A model generated the notes under the pieces. The model did no database searches and was not told where the DNA came from. It was given only the letters and a program-made list of their open reading frames with translations. From the NCBI GenBank assembly GCA_020072815.1, contig JAIQGE010000016.1, positions 35,008-99,007 of the forward strand: DNA of 64,000 nt, written 5' to 3'. Made by a program: the position numbers and the translations under genes. Below are positions 52,312-60,942 of the stretch, in pieces. Source of the DNA: Terriglobia bacterium. Its GTDB lineage: Bacteria > Acidobacteriota > Terriglobia > Terriglobales > Acidobacteriaceae. Position 1 is the first letter of the stretch; every line of letters begins with the position of its first letter.

Positions 52312-53006
52312 TGGCCCGCAACCGGCTCAATCCGTGGCCTTCCGTGGCTGACCTTTTCTCTGCCCTCACGGTGACGGCATTTGCTTCCCTGATTTTTGTG
52401 ACCATCGGGGCCGTGATTGTGGACGATAACAAAAAAATTGAGATAAAGGCAGTCCAGGAATTGGCAAACATTTTCAAGGCCCAATATCAAGGCGGGAAGG
52501 ACCATCAGATCACAGTCCATCAGTGTGAAGACCGGGAGGGCGACCAGTGCATCGAAATGCAATTTCGCTTTGTTCCCAGCCTCAGTGACCTGCATGTGGA
52601 TGGGATAGATCAGGTTAATGAAGCGTGCCGCGTTTACAAGGATTCGGTGGAGAAAGTGATGCAACAAATGAAAGCGAAAAATCTAGCGTTTGATCGCTCT
52701 AGTCTAGTCCTGGTAATCGAAGGCCACACCGACGACAGAATTCCTCCGGCTTTGAAGGGTGAACGGGAGCAATTTCTTTATAACTGGAAGCTCAGCTCCG
52801 AACGAGCAGCGAGTGTCTTGTACCAGTTCGATAAGTGCGGTGTTTCACAAAAAACCGGATTCAGAGTTACATCTGTAGGCTTGGCGAATACCGCCCAGTT
52901 CTGCAACGATCCAAATCCAGATACCAAATGCCATGAACAGAATCGTCGCACTACCTTGCGCATTCGTGTGGAGCGCCACATCGATTTGGGGAAACATTCC
53001 CCTTAA
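52311..53006 (+). CDS. ZorB/MotB-like OmpA-domain stator partner
   Basis: A 231-residue protein: one N-terminal membrane helix with a conserved-position aspartate (WPSVADLFSALTVTAFASLI, D14) matching the ion-carrying aspartate of MotB and ZorB, followed by a periplasmic OmpA-like peptidoglycan-binding domain (VLVIEGHTDDRIPP, SSERAASVLYQF, EQNRRTTLRIRV). It should form the cell-wall-anchored half of an ion-driven motor with the preceding protein. It overlaps the ZorA-like stop by one base (TAATG). Confidence 0.88.
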   Translation: MARNRLNPWPSVADLFSALTVTAFASLIFVTIGAVIVDDNKKIEIKAVQELANIFKAQYQGGKDHQITVHQCEDREGDQCIEMQFRFVPSLSDLHVDGIDQVNEACRVYKDSVEKVMQQMKAKNLAFDRSSLVLVIEGHTDDRIPPALKGEREQFLYNWKLSSERAASVLYQFDKCGVSQKTGFRVTSVGLANTAQFCNDPNPDTKCHEQNRRTTLRIRVERHIDLGKHSP

Positions 53007-53042
53007 CCTCGCTTTTATCAGAGAATCAGGTCAACTACAAAT

Positions 53043-53062
53043 AGAAGCTCTTGAGAGCTTCT
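53043..53062 (+). terminator. Possible terminator hairpin after the tubulin/Hsp70 operon
   Basis: A perfect 8-bp stem with 4-base loop (agaagctc-ttga-gagcttct) 37 bases after the last gene. No T-tract, so it may act by a different mechanism or only stabilise the transcript. A 28-codon frame at 53137-53223 with a fair Shine-Dalgarno lies just behind it; I do not call that a gene. Confidence 0.35.
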
Positions 53063-53309
53063 GAACGGGCCAGGATCAGAGTCGGCTGGAAGCGCAGATA
53101 AGAATCAACAACATTTGGCCCCTTGAAAGGAAAACAATGGAATATGCGCCTAGCAAATCTGCGCGCTTCTTGCGCAACACCAGGTGGCCTATTGGCGGCG
53201 TTCAGCAAACCCTTTTGAATTGAATTGTCAGCACTGAACTACATGGGACCAGTTCGGAGACGGCATGCTCCTTAGAAACCGGGTCGCCGAGACGCCCCAG
53301 AAGTCTTAG

Positions 53310-53897
53310 GGCTGTCAGGCTCTGGTCACCCGTCTGCGCCAGTCCACCGAACTGCAGGCCGCGCAGCGCAATCAGCGTCTTCTGGTCACCGACCCGCAAG
53401 TGCTGGACTCCTTCACCGCCATCCTGGCACTGTTGGCCTCCCAGATCCGCGCTCTGGAAACCGCCATTGCCCAGCTCATCGCTGCCGATCCGCCGTGGCA
53501 GCAACTGGACCAGGCTTTCCGTTCCATTAAGGGCGTAGCCGACCGCACCGTCTCCCGGCTCATGGCCGAGATGCCGGAGATCGGCACCCTGTCCAACAAA
53601 GCCATCTCCAAACTCGCCGGTCTGGCGCCCCTGGCTCGCGACAGCGGCAATCACCAGGGCAAACGCCCGGTGCGTGGCGGCCGCAGCAACGTCCGCGCCA
53701 TCCTGTTCGTGATGGCCTCCGTGGTGCGCCGCTACGATGCCGACCTCGCCGCCTTCGACCGCCGATTGAACGCGGCGGGAAAACCCAAGAAGGTGATCCA
53801 TATTGCTCTGACTCACAAACTCCTGGTGCGGCTCAATGCCAAGGCCCGCCAAGTCCGCAATCCGCAGGCGCTTCCCTGCGCTATGACTGCCAGTTAG
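53310..53897 (+). pseudogene. IS110-family transposase, C-terminal remnant
   Basis: The open frame starts after a stop at 53309 and lacks the N-terminal RuvC-like catalytic half. What is left is the transposase_20 region: QAFRSIKGVADRTVSRLMAE, MPEIGTLSNKAISKLAGLAP, then GGRSNVRAILFVMASVVRRY. Dead fragment at the right border of the tubulin/Hsp70 operon. The 198 bases after it hold no gene. Confidence 0.85.
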
Positions 53898-54093
53898 TCC
53901 AGCAGCAGCAGCCGGTTTGGGGGAAAGTGGGAAACGCCCGAGCGTTTTCCAAGGCGGCCCCGCGCCGCCGTCTTTTCCACAAACTTCAAACTCAGCCCCT
54001 TGACAAAACAGACAGTCGCTCCCTTCTTCAGGTCCTCGATTTATGCCGTAAACTCGCTCTCGCCGTGTATCAGTTTTTGGTGGGCCGCTCACA

Positions 54094-55842
54094 CTATGAT
54101 CCACCCTTCTTTATAGGCCGCACGGATCGGCTTACTGTCTGATGGTGGCGACCAGTGCGTCGTTGCGTGGACGCGTTTATCGGCATGGGGACAGCCGTTA
54201 TTTCGACGACATAGTCCAGGAATGGCATGAACGGTGTAACCGCAAACTCGGCCCGCTCCCGAAGGACAGGGGCCGGTGGCGGGGCCGAACGGATGAGCCT
54301 GACCGCTCCGTCCCAGGGATCGACAACAAGCCTCGAGCCCAGCGGGAGCGCAGCGATCTGATCAATAAGTTCCTCGTCGTGTTCTGGGACTACACGAAAC
54401 ATCCCATCATTACGCACGATTTGATCAACATCTGCGATGTGTTCCCCGAAATGCGGCTGAATCAGGTTCGACAGCTGCTTTGCATGGGCCCGCAGTGCTT
54501 CCATGACCAGCCCACCTTCTGCCATTTTTTCTTTGTATGGCGACTGTTCAAGGATTTCCATCGCTTTTGCATCAGCCGCCGCTTCTTCCTGTCGGCTGTG
54601 ATGGAATCGCAGCTTTGCCAGCAGTTCGGCATCGCTAATCCTCAAAACATCTGCGAATGCGAGCTGCGTGTCTACTTTCCGGTGTCCAAGGAGATTATGT
54701 GAGAGTTGGTGCGCCAGCACGATAGCGAGAGCAGACTCGTTTGGCATCACGTCAATCAACCCGCGGCTGATGACGATGGTGTTCCCGACCGTGAACGCTT
54801 CCAGCCGGGTTGTTAAGAGCACCCGGCAATGCACCTGCTGCCCGAGAATCAATTTATTCGTGACAATCAGATTCGTCAGAATCTGATCCAGCATTTTCTC
54901 GACTTCACTTGGAGTACCGAGCAATCTGGCTTGATAGAGGCGTTCCAAAACGTTTGCTTCGGCCTCGTTCTCAAACAACCTCTGGCTCTGCTGAGGCGAG
55001 GGCCATTGCCCCTTCCTGTCGTCGGTTGTCAAAGGCGATCCATCAAGCACAATATCGGTAAACTTTTGCTGCTGAATGCCCGTCCTGTTGTAACCCCAGA
55101 ATCGGATCTGGCCCTTCACGACCGGCGATTCCGGTGCGTCTAGCGGAGGAACTTCCTCGACATACGCATAGGCGGGCACCCACTGCTTCTTGGTCACATT
55201 CACACGCCAACTGTCGATGCGGAACCGAGAATTCTTGGCGCGGAGTGCAATAAACAACTTATCGACGCTGGTATTCATTCCCGTGAACCGCACGATATTC
55301 CACGACTTATCTTCAAGGTATATACGGCCGGTGAACCCGTCGCCTTCGGGGTTAAGTGGCTTCACGTCGTAAACCAGGCAACGGACAGCGCCGAGGAAAG
55401 TGGGCCCGACGAATTTGTATTCGTAACGCTCGGGGCCGAGTTGCTTCCAATCGGGTACCATCACCTGGATAAGGCCATCGAGCAGTTGTTGGTCGTTGGT
55501 AGATTTCTGGATATCGTTGTCGCCGCTGTCTGCCGGGTAATTGAGGAGGTTTTCCATCACTGGCTTTTCACCCCACTTGAATCTGCCCAGAAGATAACGG
55601 TCGCTATCTATTACGAATCCGAGTTTGCCTGCGGGGATGAGGCGTTGCACGTAGATTTCGCTGAGCGGGGCTGCCTCCCGCAATCCCGAGGATAATGCAC
55701 CCTCTGCCCGGAGACCGAAGGCGATAACATTCTTGTCTGTCGGCAGGCCGGCTGGACGCGTTTCCGCTGACTGTCCCAAAACCTGAGAAGCCAACACTAC
55801 AAGAATAATTGCAAAACAATTGCAGGTCGCTAACTGCCGCAT
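54094..55842 (-). CDS. Secreted M48-like protein with altered zinc motif
   Basis: A 582-residue protein with a signal peptide (ATCNCFAIILVVLASQVLGQ) and an M48 metallopeptidase-like domain at about 320-440. The HEXXH motif is replaced by HQLSH (378-382), so the general-base glutamate is a glutamine; the downstream EEAAADAKAMEIL site (E419/E420) is kept. Zinc may still bind but catalysis is doubtful. The N-terminal 300 residues are beta-rich with an outer-membrane lipoprotein-carrier flavour (FTGRIYLEDKSWNIVRFTGM). Confidence 0.82.
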   Translation of the reverse strand: MRQLATCNCFAIILVVLASQVLGQSAETRPAGLPTDKNVIAFGLRAEGALSSGLREAAPLSEIYVQRLIPAGKLGFVIDSDRYLLGRFKWGEKPVMENLLNYPADSGDNDIQKSTNDQQLLDGLIQVMVPDWKQLGPERYEYKFVGPTFLGAVRCLVYDVKPLNPEGDGFTGRIYLEDKSWNIVRFTGMNTSVDKLFIALRAKNSRFRIDSWRVNVTKKQWVPAYAYVEEVPPLDAPESPVVKGQIRFWGYNRTGIQQQKFTDIVLDGSPLTTDDRKGQWPSPQQSQRLFENEAEANVLERLYQARLLGTPSEVEKMLDQILTNLIVTNKLILGQQVHCRVLLTTRLEAFTVGNTIVISRGLIDVMPNESALAIVLAHQLSHNLLGHRKVDTQLAFADVLRISDAELLAKLRFHHSRQEEAAADAKAMEILEQSPYKEKMAEGGLVMEALRAHAKQLSNLIQPHFGEHIADVDQIVRNDGMFRVVPEHDEELIDQIAALPLGSRLVVDPWDGAVRLIRSAPPPAPVLRERAEFAVTPFMPFLDYVVEITAVPMPINASTQRRTGRHHQTVSRSVRPIKKGGS

Positions 55843-55855
55843 GATTCACCTCATT

Positions 55856-56689
55856 TCACGCAAGTTTGAAAATGACTCTGATGGTTGCGATTACATCGAC
55901 AGGACGGCCCGCCTTGAGGGCAGGTCGACAACGGGTCTGGTTCACTGCGCCGACGGCTGCTTGATCAAGACCGTGGCCAAGGCCGGACAGAATCCTCAGA
56001 ACACGCACTTCGCCAGACGCGGTCATCTTGACCTGGAGCACCACCTCACCGGTCACTTTCAGGCGCCGCGCTTCTTCGTTGTACGTAGGTGTAGGCGCCC
56101 ACAATAATCGGGCAGCCTCGTCACCAGCATTCTGTGAAAGCGGCACTGCCTGATTCTGCCCGGGACGGGATGGAGTAAAGACATCGCTGAGCCCGATGGT
56201 CCCGACAGGCCCCAGTTGTCCATGACGTGCTGTCCCACTGTCTAGACTGCCTACCAAGACCTCACCTGAACCGGTATATCCGATCGCCGACAGCGGTTTG
56301 CCACTGAAATGATCAAGTGCTCCGATCTCCACTTTGCCCACCGGCAACTGGACTATCTTCCCTACGGCCGAAGCGCCATTGGCAACCGTTCTGGCCGCTA
56401 CTGGCGCGCGCATTCGGGCTCGGCCGGTCTCTGCTGCGAGAGGTTTCTGAGGCATATAAAGCTGCATCACCGAAAGGCGCTCTGGTGCAATCGCTCTCGA
56501 CAAGGAAGGCCCCGGAGGCAGAAAAGTAACAAGAGCGACAATCACAGCGTGTAGGACGGCGCTGAACACTAAATAGAATCCCGTTCGGCGCTGACCTGTT
56601 AAAGCTCTAGAGAATAGTTCATTCAGGGCGCCTCTATTCTGCGCAGGGCCGTCGATACCGCTATAAATTCTCCCGGTGGGGTCGGACAC
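55856..56689 (-). CDS. TonB-like energy transducer
   Basis: A 277-residue protein: one membrane helix (GFYLVFSAVLHAVIVALVTF) at about residues 36-55, a Pro/Gly/Ala-rich spacer and a C-terminal TonB domain (PTYNEEARRLKVTGEVVLQV, SGLGHGLDQAAVGAVNQTRC, RPALKAGRPVDV). It should pass proton-motive force to outer-membrane receptors. The GTG at 56689 follows an AAGGAGG Shine-Dalgarno and is a better start than the longer frame to 56767. No ExbB/ExbD pair adjoins it. Confidence 0.85.
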   Translation of the reverse strand: MSDPTGRIYSGIDGPAQNRGALNELFSRALTGQRRTGFYLVFSAVLHAVIVALVTFLPPGPSLSRAIAPERLSVMQLYMPQKPLAAETGRARMRAPVAARTVANGASAVGKIVQLPVGKVEIGALDHFSGKPLSAIGYTGSGEVLVGSLDSGTARHGQLGPVGTIGLSDVFTPSRPGQNQAVPLSQNAGDEAARLLWAPTPTYNEEARRLKVTGEVVLQVKMTASGEVRVLRILSGLGHGLDQAAVGAVNQTRCRPALKAGRPVDVIATIRVIFKLA

Positions 56690-56763
56690 ACTCTCCTCCT
56701 TTGTATGGATTACAGCTGAGCATCTCGCGCCACGGACCCTGTGCGATCTTCTGCCCAAGATGC

Positions 56764-57141
56764 TCATTGTCTGCGGACTATTCCGGACACCGTCACCGAG
56801 GTCAGACGGCGATTGGCTTTAATAATCGTCGCCTTGATCGTATGGTTGTTGTATATTCCCTTGCCCGCGAGATGCACTGGGCTGAAAGTCCACGTGCCGT
56901 CAGGGTTAACCCGCGCTTCTCCGTCCTGTATGTACCAGGCATTGGTCAGTACTTCGACCTCAATTGTGCCGGCGGGGTCTGCGCCGACACCTGAAACCGT
57001 AAGGACTTCGCCTGGAACTACCGCATTCGAGCGCGGAATTGTGATCTGGAACTGCGCTGCAGCCGATCCTGCCGTAGGACGACAAGCGAGCACGACGAAG
57101 ATTGTTGAGATAAGCAGCACTGTACTGAGGATATGTTTCAT
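56764..57141 (-). CDS. Small lipoprotein with Ig-like fold
   Basis: A 125-residue protein with a lipoprotein signal (LSTVLLISTIFVVLAC, lipobox Cys near residue 20) and a beta-sandwich-like mature part (ITIPRSNAVVPGEVLTVSGV, GTIEVEVLTNAWYIQDGEAR, NPDGTWTFSPVHLAGKG) resembling bacterial Ig-like domains. Role unknown. I start it at the ATG at 57141; the frame goes ten residues further but without a signal peptide start. Confidence 0.75.
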   Translation of the reverse strand: MKHILSTVLLISTIFVVLACRPTAGSAAAQFQITIPRSNAVVPGEVLTVSGVGADPAGTIEVEVLTNAWYIQDGEARVNPDGTWTFSPVHLAGKGIYNNHTIKATIIKANRRLTSVTVSGIVRRQ

Positions 57142-57160
57142 GGTTGGTCTGGTTCCTTTC

Positions 57161-57664
57161 TTAAAGAACAATTTTCTTGCAAAACAACTGCCGCCTTACG
57201 AATGGCGAGATATAAACCGTAGCGCTTTGAATTATTTTTGAGGGTTGCGTCACATCGAAGACTTCTACTGTGACCCGCGTCTCAAGAAGGGACATATCCG
57301 CCAAGACTTCGGCTGATCCATTGCTGTCAAAATCAGCGTAGGTAACACGGTTTCCACCAGATTCTCCTTGGAAGCCGATGGGCTTCAATCTCAGTTTCAG
57401 ATTTTCCGCGAGCGTTGGATAAGGTGGGTGGTCACTGCGGAACGCAACTGTCAGACATCCTGAACCGGGAATCAAGGGATCGACAATGCAAGCGATGCCG
57501 GTGAAGCTCAAAGCGGTCAACGTCAACACCCTGATCCAGGCCTCCAATTTTTGCGACTTGGGGCGGCCGAGCCTGAGGATTGCGGAAGCATCGTGACATT
57601 TCAGCCAGGCTGAGCAGAGGATCAAAGCCCCACCGCCAAGGAACTGCAGCATAATGACGTTCAT
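57161..57664 (-). CDS. Hypothetical membrane protein
   Basis: Not recognised. A 167-residue protein with two hydrophobic segments (IMLQFLGGGALILCSAWL, VLTLTALSFTGIACIVDPLI) and a soluble C-terminal half with a calcium-site-like stretch (DFDSNGSAEVLADMSLLETR). Start at 57664 follows an AGGAGG Shine-Dalgarno. It precedes the lipoprotein gene by 19 bases and probably shares its transcript. Confidence 0.65.
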   Translation of the reverse strand: MNVIMLQFLGGGALILCSAWLKCHDASAILRLGRPKSQKLEAWIRVLTLTALSFTGIACIVDPLIPGSGCLTVAFRSDHPPYPTLAENLKLRLKPIGFQGESGGNRVTYADFDSNGSAEVLADMSLLETRVTVEVFDVTQPSKIIQSATVYISPFVRRQLFCKKIVL

Positions 57665-57876
57665 GTTCAACACCCTCCTAATCCAGGCGTTCGACACTGG
57701 TTTTGCCGAAAGCATCGACGTCAGGGATGCCGCCTCCCTTCAGCGCATAAAGCACAACTCCGAGGACCATCCGTCATCAAAATCTAAGCAACTGTCGGCC
57801 AGATTTTTGTGTGCGCGAGCTCTTCTGACGTTTACAATTTCCATGCAAAACTCAACTTCACAACGGACCTACTATA

Positions 57877-59646
57877 ATGAATAAACGGCGTTCGAAGGTG
57901 AGCAGTCTCGCGCCCGATTCTGAGCAGCCCAAAAGCGCGCTGCGTACGTTGCGTCTACTGGTTCGAAATGGACTACCTCGAGAACATACGATCGAATCGC
58001 CTAGCCAGCTTCAAGCCGAAATTCACAAGGTTCTAGAAAGCCTTGAACCATCTCTGTCGCGGTTTTCTCTTCTCGACTCATTGATGTACCAAAGCCTTCT
58101 CGCGGAATCTCATGCCATGTTCGGACGAATCGACGATGCAATTAAGGTTCTAGAGCCAGCACCAGGAAAAGGTCCTGCTGTGGAGATGCTCAGCTTTCTG
58201 GACGCGTCCGCCAGGGCAGGGCGCGCACAGTTGCCCGAAAACTACTTGGCAGACAAGAAATTACTGCGGCAAGCCATTTGGCTGTTGATGAACTACCTCT
58301 TTTTTCGATTTTATGAGAAAGGTTCTTACGAGCCTTGCCTTCAACATCTTACGCAGCTTGAAACAGTCATCCTCGGCGATTTAAAAAGCGCTAACCACAT
58401 ACCCAACGGAACGTTGTCACGGTTGTATTATTATCGCTCGCACTGTTTCAGGGGCCTTCGGAGATTCGTTGACGTCGAACGGGATCTAATGCGGTCTCAG
58501 GAACATGCGAATCAGCGTCTCAAACACAAGCTGAATTCGCCAGCGGCCCTAAGCGAAAGCCAGAACATATTAGGTAAGAAAGCTATAGATCCCCTGTCGA
58601 TAAGCGAGCATCGAGATTTTGCGATCATTTGTACTGCGCGCATCCTTGCTTTCGGATTTGGCTGGACTGAACTTAATCGCGGGCGCTTATCAAGGGCGAG
58701 GCGATTGTTGCTCAGCGCTGAGACCCTTCTGCTGCCTAGCGGGCATCAAGCAATGAAACAACTGGTGCAGTTCCTGTTGGCGATCATTGAAAGGCGCTTA
58801 AGCACACCCGGAAGCCCTGAATACGAGCAGGCCATCCTGAATATCAAAATGCAGCGTGAGATATACGCGTCTATGAAGTCCAGCGTAGGCGAACTTCGTG
58901 CTGTGCAGGAGTTGGCGCGTGCATACTTGGATTGGGTGGACTTGCTGGATTGGTCCACGAAGCAAAACGATCACGAGCAACGACGAAGTGTGCTTCTTAA
59001 CGAAGCACGAACTATTGGTGATCAATTCAAGGAACTCAGCGAAACCGCTGAGGCCCACTGGAAGTGTCGATATAAATTCATTGATGTGCGCCTCGCCTGT
59101 CAACTCGACAACCCACGTTATGACATTGAGCGGAAACTTCTGGAGCTCAAAGAGCTTATCGAGGATGGTCAGCCGGAATTTGAAATCCCCTATCACGTTT
59201 TGCAAGGTTATGTTTTCAACCGCCTGGCTAAATGGGCATCTTCTATAGATCCGTTGCAAGAAGCCCTCAAAGGCATCGGGAACGATCCCTTGCTGGAAGC
59301 CGAGATCAGGCTTCTGCTTGCAGAGTCGTTTGTTGGCACAAATAATCTGGTTAAAGCAGAAGAGGAATCTTCACGCTGGGCGACTCTGAGCCAAAGCGTG
59401 CAAAATTGCTACCTGCGAAATTTCGCGGCCCATGTCGACGGCATAATAGAGTCTTCCAGACGCCCTTTTCACATCGACTTCTATGGGGGCCTTGATCTAG
59501 ACAAGAATACGAAGAATTTGGAGATATGGCTTTTGCGAACAGCTCAAAAGAGATGCCCGGATGCGACAGAAAACGATGTTGCGGACCTTTTGAGAACTAC
59601 ACGCTCGAAAATTAACCGAAAGCGACACAAATATGGCCTGACCTAA
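57877..59646 (+). CDS. TPR-like protein with C-terminal Fis-type HTH
   Basis: A 589-residue helical protein with repeated helix pairs of tetratricopeptide type (MYQSLLAESHAMFGRIDDAI, SRARRLLLSAETLLLPSGHQ, LLEAEIRLLLAESFVGTNNL) and a C-terminal Fis-like helix-turn-helix (DATENDVADLLRTTRSKINR, then KRHKYGL). No AAA+ domain is attached, unlike NtrC regulators. Probably a DNA-binding regulator steered by protein-protein contacts; it is divergent from the preceding membrane protein gene and could regulate it. Confidence 0.75.
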   Translation: MNKRRSKVSSLAPDSEQPKSALRTLRLLVRNGLPREHTIESPSQLQAEIHKVLESLEPSLSRFSLLDSLMYQSLLAESHAMFGRIDDAIKVLEPAPGKGPAVEMLSFLDASARAGRAQLPENYLADKKLLRQAIWLLMNYLFFRFYEKGSYEPCLQHLTQLETVILGDLKSANHIPNGTLSRLYYYRSHCFRGLRRFVDVERDLMRSQEHANQRLKHKLNSPAALSESQNILGKKAIDPLSISEHRDFAIICTARILAFGFGWTELNRGRLSRARRLLLSAETLLLPSGHQAMKQLVQFLLAIIERRLSTPGSPEYEQAILNIKMQREIYASMKSSVGELRAVQELARAYLDWVDLLDWSTKQNDHEQRRSVLLNEARTIGDQFKELSETAEAHWKCRYKFIDVRLACQLDNPRYDIERKLLELKELIEDGQPEFEIPYHVLQGYVFNRLAKWASSIDPLQEALKGIGNDPLLEAEIRLLLAESFVGTNNLVKAEEESSRWATLSQSVQNCYLRNFAAHVDGIIESSRRPFHIDFYGGLDLDKNTKNLEIWLLRTAQKRCPDATENDVADLLRTTRSKINRKRHKYGLT

Positions 59647-59892
59647 ATGACTCCAAAGCCTGTTGGGCCGGCGGGCTGACTTATTTAAGAGGAATAATTA
59701 AGGATGCGAGCTACGCCAGGCATCACCTCTTGATTTAGGCGATTTGTGGCAGATAGATCAATCACCCTCCCTTTGCCGGCACATCCCTGATCCAGGTAGG
59801 TTTTGAACCGTCCGGCCACCCCACAAACTCTCTTTCGAAATCTCCTTATACTTAGGGTGAGTGATCATTTTCGTTACCCTTACAGAGGTCAA

Positions 59893-60492
59893 ATGGGGGA
59901 GACACCAGACATGACTCTTAGAAATACCGGGATTACCTGCATTGCTCCGGCCGGCAGGCTTAAAACACTGCGGGAGGTTAACGAGCGGAGTCGCCAATTC
60001 TGGCTTGCGCAGTCTGTACGCATCGAGAGATGGATGTCGGACGAAGCCGTTCTTTGGAGCACCATACACAATCTTGAAGCGCAACAGTTATTGCGAAAAG
60101 CGCCAGGCGATCAGATCTCCTTTGAAAAGGCTCTGGCCGATGCTGATGAGAGAATCTACGGTGTCGGCCGACTTTTCAAACAATTTCGAACGAATCTATC
60201 CAAGAAAGGAGGCGCAGCGACTAAGACTGACGGCCTTCGACGGCTAATTCTGGAGATTGTTCGAAAGAACAGAAATATAACCACACCGCAACTGCTTGAT
60301 TGGCTTGAAAGGCATAAAGAAGGCACCGTTGTTTTTGAGATCGACGCTGCCACTGGACTCGCCGAAGAGAAGAAGAGAGCAATTCACTTTACTGAACGGG
60401 GAACGGAAAAATCATCCCCAATCTCCGGCCTGAAAGACCGGCTGTCAAGAGCGAAGAGGACAATCGCAAAAGAAGAAATCACTTCGCGCTAG
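59893..60492 (+). CDS. Hypothetical protein, possibly phage-derived
   Basis: Not recognised. About 199 residues, helical and charged, with GRLKTLREVNERSRQFWLAQ near the start, LRRLILEIVRKNRNITTPQL, a DNA-binding-like segment, and a basic C-terminus (GLKDRLSRAKRTIAKEEITS). Start chosen at 59893 because of the agagg Shine-Dalgarno; a later ATG at 59911 and an earlier one at 59803 are possible. It sits beside prophage remnants. Confidence 0.5.
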   Translation: MGETPDMTLRNTGITCIAPAGRLKTLREVNERSRQFWLAQSVRIERWMSDEAVLWSTIHNLEAQQLLRKAPGDQISFEKALADADERIYGVGRLFKQFRTNLSKKGGAATKTDGLRRLILEIVRKNRNITTPQLLDWLERHKEGTVVFEIDAATGLAEEKKRAIHFTERGTEKSSPISGLKDRLSRAKRTIAKEEITSR

Positions 60493-60570
60493 CCGGGCTC
60501 GCGCGAAATCGGTCCCTAGCATGGATTTCAGAGCGGTACTACTCGCTCAAATCCATCGCTAGAGGTATCG

Positions 60571-60942
60571 ATGAAGCAACTACAAGGTTTTCTTCAGCTA
60601 ACAATTGTCTACCTGCCCCTTAGTGCTCTGCGCATTAATCCCCACAACGCCAGGACACACTCGAAACGCCAGATCCGCCAGATAGCCGCCAGCATCACAG
60701 AGTTTGGCTTTCTTAACGGCATTTTGATCGATGCCAATAACCTGATCATTGCCGGTCATGGCCGCGCGGAAGCCGCCAAGCTGTTGGGGATGGAACTGGT
60801 TCCGACGATTCGCGTGGAAAACCTGACAGAAGACCAGATCCGCGCGTATGGCTACTCGGTCACAATCCGGCCACGCAGATCATCTGTGCCAGCTACGGCC
60901 AGGATCTGGCCGACAAGCACGCCAGAGACTGCCGCACGGTGA
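60571..60942 (+). pseudogene. ParB-like N-terminal domain cut by a deletion junction
   Basis: Residues 12-93 form a ParB/sulfiredoxin-type domain as found in phage methylases: VYLPLSALRINPHNARTHSK, then GFLNGILIDANNLIIAGHGR, AEAAKLLGMELVPTIRV and LTEDQIRAYG. In relatives the chain goes on into a helical or methylase part; here the frame after about 60850 is a meaningless tail because the DNA becomes terminase sequence in another frame. So 60571-60850 is the genuine remnant. Confidence 0.75.

Noticed and set aside
43981..53006. Complete known Zorya system
   Set aside because: ZorA-like and ZorB-like genes are present but ZorC/ZorD or ZorE, or the ZorF/ZorG pair, are not recognised, so it cannot be called as a known type.
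53137..53223. 28-codon frame beginning MEYAPSKSAR with a fair Shine-Dalgarno
   Set aside because: Too short to judge and lies in insertion-sequence debris; may be a transposase fragment.
53202..54104. Long minus-strand frame opposite the IS110 remnant
   Set aside because: It is the antisense of the transposase remnant and has no family likeness of its own.
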